Shown here one piece after another: positions 1 through 4,578 of a stretch of DNA of 5,629 nt. The first letter of the stretch is position 1. The number at the start of each line of letters is the position of its first letter. Source of the DNA: Paracoccaceae bacterium. Its GTDB lineage: Bacteria > Pseudomonadota > Alphaproteobacteria > Rhodobacterales > Rhodobacteraceae. Where the stretch lies: contig JALVEX010000031.1 of NCBI GenBank assembly GCA_027030435.1, positions 1 to 5,629 of the forward strand. The letters run 5' to 3'. The notes beneath the pieces are model-generated. The model had not been told where the DNA came from, did no database searches, and was given only the letters and a program-made list of their open reading frames with translations. A program made the position numbers and the translations under genes.

Positions 1-61
1 GGCCCTGCATCCCCCCTGCCCGCCTCTTGCCTGCGGCAACATGCCTCGCCCCCATCTCTTC

Positions 62-115
62 ATCTTGGCGAAAATACTCCGGGGGTGCGGGGGCAGCGCC
101 CCCGCGGCTCCCCCG
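62..115 (-). terminator. Bipartite G/C hairpin followed by a T-rich tail (Rhodobacterales-type terminator module)
   Basis: An inner perfect 8-bp stem (87-94 GCGGGGGC with 98-105 GCCCCCGC, loop AGC) sits inside an outer 6-bp stem (80-85 CGGGGG with 110-115 CCCCCG), separated by a small asymmetric internal loop. Read on the minus strand, the hairpin is followed by GGAGTATTTTCGCCAAGAT (80-62), which contains a TATTTT stretch. That order, stem then T-rich tract, fits an intrinsic terminator for minus-strand transcription. It lies about 140 bases past the stop of the minus-strand glycosyltransferase gene, so it could end that transcript. From memory, very similar hairpin plus GGAGTATTTT modules recur between genes of Rhodobacter, Paracoccus and Roseobacter relatives. 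The structure is read directly; the terminator role is inferred. Confidence 0.55.
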
Positions 116-185
116 TCGAGCCCCGCTGCCTGCCTGAAAGCCCCGGGCTGCATCTTCAAGGGCATGGCGACCGGGGATTTCCACA

Positions 186-214
186 GGGCGCAGAAATTCT
201 TTCGGGCGCAGAAA
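186..214. repeat. Short direct repeat GGGCGCAGAAA x2
   Basis: The 11-base sequence GGGCGCAGAAA occurs at 186-196 and again at 204-214, an 18-base period, in the gene-free stretch just downstream of the minus-strand glycosyltransferase. The spacing is close to two helical turns less three bases. No function can be assigned. It may be chance or a small duplication. Confidence 0.5.
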
Positions 215-257
215 CCGCCAGCGGGCGGGCGAAATCATGGAAATCGGCGGCGATGCC

Positions 258-1259
258 CTATCGCATCCAGAGGCGTTCGCGCTTGATGCGGTTGCGGATC
301 TGCTGTTCGCGCCGGGGCAGGTTCTCGCGATCGAAAAGGGCGCGCACGCGCCGCCCCCGCCCCTGGTAGATCATGCGCTTGAAGGGCTCGTATTGCTTCA
401 GGACCTTCTTGATGCGGTTGGGGGCGGTGATCTCCTCGAGGAAATCCACCGCGCCATCCCTTTCGCGCGCATAGAAAAGCGGCAGCACACGCCAGTGCAG
501 GCTCACATCGCCATCGAGCCCCGCAAGCCCCGGCCCCGGCCGGCCGCCGCCGAAGCTGTGGATCACCAGCGGCAGGGCGATCTGATCGAGCCAGGGGTAA
601 AGCGGCTGGCAGATCAGCTCGGGCGGGGGATCGTCGCGGATCGAGAGGGCGTATTCGAGGTAGCGGGCGCCGAAGGCACGGGGGCATTCGTGGAAGAACC
701 AGCCGGCGTTGAAATAGAGGTAGCGCTGCCAGTATTCATCGGGCTGGCGCGTATCGAGGGAGCTTTCGAAATCGAGCCCGAAGCGATCGTAGAGCGATTT
801 CCAGATTTCGGTGTAGCCCGGCCCGTAGAGCTCGATCACCGGCCAGGTGGCGGTGCGGCGCATGGAGGCGGAGGGGCGGGCGAAATCGATTTCAAGGCTG
901 TCGAGCGGCCCCATGATGAGGGTATCGGTATCGAAGAAGAGGAAGGGCGCGCCTTCGGGCATGACGGCCAGCGCCTCGATCTTGTTGCCCTGAGGGTATT
1001 CAGCGCCGAAATGGCCGCTCTCGAAGGGCAGGATCTCGGCCCCGAGCTCTTCCAGAAGCGCGCGGGGGGCGGGCTCCATGCGTGGATCACCGGGCCAGAG
1101 CGGCCCCGGCTGCGGCTCTGCCACGATGAGGCGGCCGGAGAAATCGGGATTGGAGCGGCGCAGGCTCGCGGCGAAGATCACCGCCTCGTATTGCAGCCGC
1201 CCTTTCTGGCCGATCAGCACCAGGTTGAATTGATTTTTGCCTGCACCCCTTGCGGCCAT
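258..1259 (-). CDS. Probable GT-A fold glycosyltransferase (GT8-like), 333 aa
   Basis: This protein probably transfers a sugar from a nucleotide-sugar donor to an unknown acceptor in the cytoplasm. No signal peptide or membrane segment is seen. After a short basic N-terminus, a Rossmann-like strand (FNLVLIGQ, residues 11-18) is followed by the pattern of GT-A enzymes. There is a YPQGNKIEAL segment (88-97), then a DxD motif in FLFFDTDTL (DTD at 110-112) that would bind the metal and donor diphosphate. YFNAGWFFH (182-190) recalls the FNAG motif of GT8 enzymes, and WLDQIALP (223-230) their DQ motif. The C-terminus is strongly basic (from about 284), which could bind membrane or acceptor. The frame stays open upstream to 1541, but that part is antisense to the next gene and low in complexity. 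ATG at 1259 is preceded by GGGGGCG and matches where the domain begins. It stands alone on its strand here, so no pathway can be named. Family fold is fairly sure; GT8 and substrate are not. Confidence 0.75.
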   Translation of the reverse strand: MAARGAGKNQFNLVLIGQKGRLQYEAVIFAASLRRSNPDFSGRLIVAEPQPGPLWPGDPRMEPAPRALLEELGAEILPFESGHFGAEYPQGNKIEALAVMPEGAPFLFFDTDTLIMGPLDSLEIDFARPSASMRRTATWPVIELYGPGYTEIWKSLYDRFGLDFESSLDTRQPDEYWQRYLYFNAGWFFHECPRAFGARYLEYALSIRDDPPPELICQPLYPWLDQIALPLVIHSFGGGRPGPGLAGLDGDVSLHWRVLPLFYARERDGAVDFLEEITAPNRIKKVLKQYEPFKRMIYQGRGRRVRALFDRENLPRREQQIRNRIKRERLWMR

Positions 1260-1347
1260 GCGCCGAACGCCCCCATATGCTATGTTCCCCGGTATAGGGC
1301 GGATCGCGCCTCTGAAAAAGAGGCAACCCGCCCCGGAGACGAAAGGC
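1260..1347. promoter_or_regulatory. Divergent intergenic region, probable promoters for both neighbours
   Basis: These 88 bases separate two divergent genes and should hold both promoters unless the starts are leaderless or internal. The A/T-rich islands TATGCTATGTT (1276-1286) and GGTATAGG (1291-1298) stand out in GC-rich surroundings and could serve as -10 elements; on the minus strand the second reads CCTATACC. No convincing -35 box at standard spacing was found for either direction, so exact promoter positions are not claimed. Confidence 0.3.
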
Positions 1348-1809
1348 ATGACGATGCGCAGATGGCACAGCAGGATAGGCAGGATAGGCAGGATGGGCGC
1401 GGCAGCCGGCCTCGCCGGCGCTCTGGGCGCCCTCGCCGCAGCACCGGCCCTGGCCGGGCGCTTCACCACCGCGCGCGAGGTGCGCCCGATCCTTTCGGCC
1501 ACGCGCGACAACTGGGTGGCCCTGCGCTCGGCGCGCGGCAAGGATATCCTCTATTTCACCCAGCTCGAAGCCTGGCGCTGCGGGCTCGATTCCATTCGCT
1601 ATTCGGTGAACGGCGGTCCGATGAAGCCCTACCGCCCCGAGCCCTGCCATGAAGAGAGCGGCGAGCCCAATGCGCTGAGCGATCCCGGCCACCGACCCTG
1701 GATCGAATTTCCCGCCGGCAGCGTGAAATCGGTCGCCGTCGAGATCACCTATGACGACGGCCGGAAGGACAGCACCCGATACAGTCGCCGCCAGATCCTC
1801 ATGCCCTGA
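1348..1809 (+). CDS. Small exported protein of unknown function, 153 aa
   Basis: I do not recognise a family. The N-terminus is a clear Sec-type signal peptide: basic n-region MTMRRWHSRIGRIGRMG, hydrophobic alanine/leucine core (about 18-32), and an APALA-G cleavage site near residue 36. The mature part is about 117 residues and contains two cysteines (WRC in the middle and EPC about 24 residues later) that could form one disulphide in the periplasm. Aromatic and charged residues around LYFTQLEAWRCGLDSIRYS suggest a small beta-rich domain. The frame is open upstream, but ATG at 1348 has GGAG nine bases before it (1335-1338) and begins the signal peptide. A second in-frame ATG at 1354 is an alternative start, served by AAAGG. 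It ends 23 bases before the convergent DUF4202 gene, with no obvious terminator hairpin between them. A role as an envelope protein is inferred only from export. Confidence 0.75.
   Translation: MTMRRWHSRIGRIGRMGAAAGLAGALGALAAAPALAGRFTTAREVRPILSATRDNWVALRSARGKDILYFTQLEAWRCGLDSIRYSVNGGPMKPYRPEPCHEESGEPNALSDPGHRPWIEFPAGSVKSVAVEITYDDGRKDSTRYSRRQILMP
1372..1398 (+). repeat. 9-base tandem repeat, three copies, inside the signal peptide
   Basis: AGGATAGGC is repeated at 1372-1380 and 1381-1389, and a third copy AGGATGGGC (one A to G change) follows at 1390-1398. The unit is a multiple of three, so it repeats RIG-RIG-RMG in the basic n-region of the exported protein. Gain or loss of a unit would keep the frame and change only the charge and length of the n-region. 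Confidence 0.85.
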
Positions 1810-1832
1810 TCCCCCGGCCCATCCCGCTGCTG

Positions 1833-2393
1833 TCACGCCCTGAAGGCGGCGGCGAATTCCTCCGGCAGATCAAACTCCGAGAGCGCCCGGGCACGCGCCG
1901 CGGGCGACATCTTGCGCGCCGTCTTTTCCACGATCCGCCGCAGCCTATCGGGCGGCTGGGTGGCGGCGAAAGGCGCGAAGTAATGGCGCAGAAAGACGAA
2001 ACAGGCCACATCCTCGAGCGCCTGCACCTCCGGGTCACGCTTGATCCCCTCCTTCCTGAGCATCGCCGCCACGCGCGCGCAGTCGTCTTCGCTGTAGCCC
2101 TCGGCCCGCATGATCTGAGCCACCCGCTCGCCGTGTAAACGGCCCAGTTCGCGCCGCCAGGCGAGATAGCCCGCGCGCCCCTCCGGGTAGCTCCTGCGCG
2201 GGATCGTCCAGCGCTCGATATGCTGGCCCCGCGCGGCGATCTGCAGAAGCGGCGATGCCTCTGGAAAGAGGCGGGCCAGCTCCGCGCTCATGCGGCGGCC
2301 GTAGAGCAGGGCCGCCGGGCCTTCGGGGGTGATTTCCGGATCGGCGCCGTTGGCCGCATCGATGGCTTCAAGAACGCGCGCCAGCCTCTTCAT
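1833..2393 (-). CDS. DUF4202 domain protein, 186 aa
   Basis: The whole protein matches what I know of the DUF4202 family (PF13875), whose biochemical role is not established. Recognisable blocks are the N-terminal RVLEAIDAANGADPE (6-20), YGRRMSAEL (31-39), AARGQHIERWTIPR (53-66), SYPEGRAGYLAWR (68-80) and RKEGIKRDPEVQALEDVACF (113-132), followed by a helical tail. It is soluble, has no signal peptide, and appears mainly alpha-helical. H58, H87, E127/D128 and H137 are spaced along helices in a way that could form a metal site resembling HD-type domains; this is my inference, not a known fact. Start ATG at 2393 is chosen because GAGGGGG lies just upstream and the family begins here; the open frame reaches 2471 but that part overlaps the preceding gene. 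It follows the Crp/Fnr regulator by 34 bases on the same strand, so co-transcription is likely. Length is normal for the family. Confidence 0.88.
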   Translation of the reverse strand: MKRLARVLEAIDAANGADPEITPEGPAALLYGRRMSAELARLFPEASPLLQIAARGQHIERWTIPRRSYPEGRAGYLAWRRELGRLHGERVAQIMRAEGYSEDDCARVAAMLRKEGIKRDPEVQALEDVACFVFLRHYFAPFAATQPPDRLRRIVEKTARKMSPAARARALSEFDLPEEFAAAFRA

Positions 2394-2427
2394 GACACCC
2401 CCTCTTCGCCATATCCCGCAAGGCGTC

Positions 2428-3135
2428 TCACTCGCAGCTTCCCCAAGCACTTGCCGTATCGCGATCGGCAAAGGCCGCGAGCCGCTCTACATCCTCGATC
2501 TCGGCGTGATGGCGCCCCACCTTCACGCCCTGCTTCCTCAGTTTGGAGAAGGCGCGCGAGAGGCTTTCGGGCTTCATCCCCAGCCGACCGGCGATCAGCA
2601 CCTTGTCATAGGGAAGGTTCACCTTGCACGATCCGCTCGGGCAATCGGCGAGATCGAGCAGGAATTCCGCCACCCGCTGCGCGCCGGTCTGGGCCTTGAG
2701 GTGCTCCACATCGGAAACGAGGCTGTGCAGGTGCTGGAATGTGGCGGCCAGGATCGAGGTGCAGATTTCGGGGCGGCGCTCCATCATCGCCACGAATTCG
2801 CGGCTCGGGATCTGCAGGATCTCGCATTCCGTCACCGCTTCCGCCGAGACGGGATAAGGGAGCTTGCGAAAGGCCATCGCCTCGCCGAAGCTCGAGCCGC
2901 GGGTAAATACGTTCACGATCGCCTCGGCGCCATTGGGCGAGATGCGGAAAAGCTTCACCCAGCCGTCGATCACGATATGGATCGCGGTGGCCCGCTCGCC
3001 CTGGAAGAAGATCGTTTCGCCGCGCGCGAAATGGCGCCAGCGCCCCTTTGAGATCAGCTCTTCGGCCGTCTCGTCGGGCAGGCCCGCGAGCAGCAGCGAC
3101 TGGCGCGCAATCTTCTTCTGTTCGGTCCGATCCAT
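2428..3135 (-). CDS. Crp/Fnr-superfamily transcriptional regulator (FNR/DNR-type recognition helix), 235 aa
   Basis: This is a DNA-binding regulator with an N-terminal cyclic-nucleotide-like sensor barrel (about 15-125; FARGETIFFQGERATAIHIV, FTRGSSFGEAMAF), a long dimerisation helix (about 125-163) and a C-terminal winged helix-turn-helix (about 175-222). The recognition helix MKPESLSRAFSKL contains E190, S193 and R194, the ExxSR pattern of FNR and DNR/NnrR proteins that bind TTGAT-like half sites, unlike the RE...R pattern of CRP. The N-terminus (MDRTEQKK) lacks the cysteine cluster that holds the oxygen-sensing 4Fe-4S centre of FNR, so it is not a classical FNR. Five cysteines remain (104, 125, 165, 170, 234); C165 and C170 flank the hinge to the DNA-binding domain. 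The cAMP-binding RxS motif of CRP is not apparent. ATG at 3135 is chosen as it aligns with family starts; the frame extends upstream to 3180 without a domain. It heads an operon with the DUF4202 gene. Signal and regulon are unknown. Confidence 0.9.
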   Translation of the reverse strand: MDRTEQKKIARQSLLLAGLPDETAEELISKGRWRHFARGETIFFQGERATAIHIVIDGWVKLFRISPNGAEAIVNVFTRGSSFGEAMAFRKLPYPVSAEAVTECEILQIPSREFVAMMERRPEICTSILAATFQHLHSLVSDVEHLKAQTGAQRVAEFLLDLADCPSGSCKVNLPYDKVLIAGRLGMKPESLSRAFSKLRKQGVKVGRHHAEIEDVERLAAFADRDTASAWGSCE

Positions 3136-3210
3136 ATGGCACCAGTTTCCGCGACAGCCTGCATCCTGGGAAAGCCGCAATACCGCACCCCTGCCGATCT
3201 CCCGATTCCA

Positions 3211-3239
3211 GATATGCCCTTTTTCGCCTCCCCCTGCAA
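3211..3239 (-). promoter_or_regulatory. Weak candidate promoter for the regulator-DUF4202 operon
   Basis: On the minus strand TTGCAG (3239-3234) and CATATC (3216-3211) are separated by 17 bases and lie about 75 bases upstream of the regulator ATG. Each matches only three of six consensus bases, so this is the best-looking pair in the gap rather than a firm call. No TTGAT-N4-ATCAA palindrome that would suggest autoregulation by an FNR-type protein was seen in the same gap. Confidence 0.2.
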
Positions 3240-3301
3240 CGGCGAAGCGGGCAGCGAGGCGCCTTTCGCAGCGTCATGAGGGGGCGGTTTTACACGCGTC
3301 C

Positions 3302-3325
3302 GGCCAGGGCGACAGAGCCCCGGCC
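3302..3325 (-). terminator. Strong hairpin just past the DUF808 stop
   Basis: GGCCAGGGC (3302-3310) and GCCCCGGCC (3317-3325) form a 9-bp stem; on the minus-strand transcript the one mismatch position is a G-U pair, and the loop has six bases. It begins two bases after the stop codon of the minus-strand DUF808 gene, where a terminator is expected. There is no real T-run after it (GGACGCGTGTAAAACC), so it may act as a weak or factor-aided terminator or protect the 3' end of the message. Confidence 0.45.
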
Positions 3326-3327
3326 CG

Positions 3328-4356
3328 TCAGCCCCGCCGCCCGGAAAGCGCCGCCCACAGCGGCGAGATGACGCCGGAAACCAGCGGCAGCAGAACAAGC
3401 CCCACCGCCAGCCCGACGATGGCAAACAGCACGGCTTCGCCCAGCCACAGCCCGGCGGCGGCGAGCCCTTCCGGCAGCATGTGGGCCAAGCTTTCGGCCG
3501 CATGAGCGATATATTCGGCCGGCGCGTGCAGGCCGAGCGCCTCGAGCCCGTGAACGATGATCGAGCCGCCCACCCACAGCATCGCCGCCGTGCCCACGGT
3601 GCTGAGCACGTCCATCACCACGGGCATCGCCTTCACGATCCCCCGCCCGATGGCGCGGGTGAAGGCGAGGCGGCCCTTGCAGGCAAGCCAGAGGCCGAAG
3701 TCATCCGCCTTCACGATCAGCGCCACCGCGCCATAGATGGCGATGGTCACGCCGATCCCGACGATCGCCAGAACGATCGCCTGTTTCCACCACAGATCGG
3801 CGGGCAGCACGGCGAGGGTGATGGTCATGATCTCGGCAGAGAGGATGAAATCCGTCCTGATCGCGCCGGCGGCCTTCTCTTCCTCGAGGCGGGCGGGATC
3901 AGCGGCGGGAGCTGTGGCGGCGCGCGCCGCCGGCCCCGCCTGCGGGCCGCTCTCCCCGCCATGCCCAGCGTCATGCCCCGCCTCGTGCCCGCCGCCATGC
4001 CCGCCGGCGATCAGATGCCAGATCTTCTCGGCCCCCTCGTAGCCGAGATAGGCGCCGCCGAGCATCAACAGCGGCGTGATCGCCCAGGGCGCGAAGACCG
4101 AAAGCAGGATCGCCACCGGCAGCAGGAACACCAGCTTGTTGACGAGTGATCCCCTGGCGATCTTCCACACGATCCAGAGTTCGCGCTTCGGATCGATCCC
4201 CGCCACGTATTGCGGCGTGACGGCGGCATCGTCGATCAGCACCGGGGCTGTCTTGCCCCCGGCGCTGGCCGATTGGGCGGCGATGTCGTCCACCGAGGCC
4301 GCGGCCGCCTTGGCCAGCGCCGCAACATCATCGAGAAGGGCGAGTAGTCCGCTCAT
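3328..4356 (-). CDS. DUF808 (YedI-like) inner-membrane protein with His-rich loop, 342 aa
   Basis: This matches the DUF808 family (PF05661; YedI in E. coli), integral inner-membrane proteins of unknown function. The N-terminal MSGLLALLDDVAALAKAAA with SVDDIAAQ (1-28) and the DDAAVTPQYVAGI block (42-54) are typical. Hydrophobic segments lie at about 74-105, 172-186, 192-216, 247-273 and 296-332. Family blocks AGAIRTDFILSAEIMTITL (163-181), VKADDFGLWLA (215-225) and VLSTVGTAAMLWVGGSIIVHG (250-270) are all present, so the gene looks intact. Between the first membrane region and the conserved AIRTDF block is a low-complexity loop (about 117-162) containing HGGGHEAGHDAGH, with H120, H124, H128 and H132 at four-residue spacing, then an Ala/Pro linker. 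The same frame stays open to 5622, but ATG at 4356 starts the family sequence exactly. It diverges from the solute-binding protein gene across 222 bases. A channel or transporter-like role has been supposed for such proteins, but I cannot support one here. Confidence 0.9.
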   Translation of the reverse strand: MSGLLALLDDVAALAKAAAASVDDIAAQSASAGGKTAPVLIDDAAVTPQYVAGIDPKRELWIVWKIARGSLVNKLVFLLPVAILLSVFAPWAITPLLMLGGAYLGYEGAEKIWHLIAGGHGGGHEAGHDAGHGGESGPQAGPAARAATAPAADPARLEEEKAAGAIRTDFILSAEIMTITLAVLPADLWWKQAIVLAIVGIGVTIAIYGAVALIVKADDFGLWLACKGRLAFTRAIGRGIVKAMPVVMDVLSTVGTAAMLWVGGSIIVHGLEALGLHAPAEYIAHAAESLAHMLPEGLAAAGLWLGEAVLFAIVGLAVGLVLLPLVSGVISPLWAALSGRRG

Positions 4357-4578
4357 GCCGTCTGCCTGTTCCTTGTCCGGGCCTTGGGTTTCCCTGCCCC
4401 GCAGATGACGCCTAAGCGGCGCCCATGGCAATGACGCATTCTGCCCCGGAGGGCGCTTTTGCCGGGCTGCGGGATGAAAACAACAGTTCGCAGAGGCAAA
4501 AACGGTTGAAAACCGGGGTGAAACAGGGGCAACCTGCCGGAAAGGGAGCATGCAATGTCCAGCGAGGGAGAGAACAGG
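4357..4578. promoter_or_regulatory. Divergent intergenic region between DUF808 and the solute-binding protein
   Basis: These 222 bases separate two divergent genes and should hold promoters for both. The half nearest the solute-binding gene (about 4474-4530) is richer in A (GATGAAAACAACAG, GGCAAAAACGG). It contains the short palindrome CGGTTGAAAACCG (4503-4515), which is a possible operator. I found no convincing -35/-10 pair in either direction. The open frames that cross it are low in complexity and do not look like genes. Confidence 0.4.
4564..4572 (+). promoter_or_regulatory. Ribosome binding site that favours the ATG at 4579
   Basis: GAGGGAGAG lies six bases before ATG 4579, good Shine-Dalgarno spacing, and this start gives a canonical signal peptide. 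A competing site, AGGGAG at 4543-4548, lies six bases before an in-frame ATG at 4555, which would add eight polar residues (MSSEGENR). Both are possible. Confidence 0.5.

Noticed and set aside
41..286. Small plus-strand open frame near the left edge
   Set aside because: It runs through the terminator-like hairpin and has Pro/Ala/Gly-rich translation and no ribosome binding site.
237..1652. Long plus-strand open frame opposite the glycosyltransferase
   Set aside because: The minus-strand frame carries ordered GT-A motifs, whereas this one yields a charged, repetitive translation and runs out of frame through the start of the exported-protein gene.
1810..1832. Possible shared terminator between the convergent genes
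   Set aside because: The 23-base gap is C-rich with no inverted repeat or T-run that I can see.
2041..2060. TTGAT-containing sites (also at 282 and 1229) as possible FNR/DNR boxes
   Set aside because: None has the matching ATCAA half at four-base spacing, and they lie inside coding sequence.
2329..3051. Plus-strand open frame opposite the regulator
   Set aside because: It lies antisense to the unmistakable Crp/Fnr protein and shows no domain of its own.
3136..3327. Possible small gene or RNA in the gap upstream of the regulator
   Set aside because: No open frame with a good start and ribosome binding site, and no tRNA-like fold, was found; only the hairpin after DUF808 and a weak promoter pair can be supported.
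3481..4149. Plus-strand open frame opposite DUF808
   Set aside because: It is a composition shadow; its His/Asp/Arg-rich translation mirrors the hydrophobic codons of the membrane protein.
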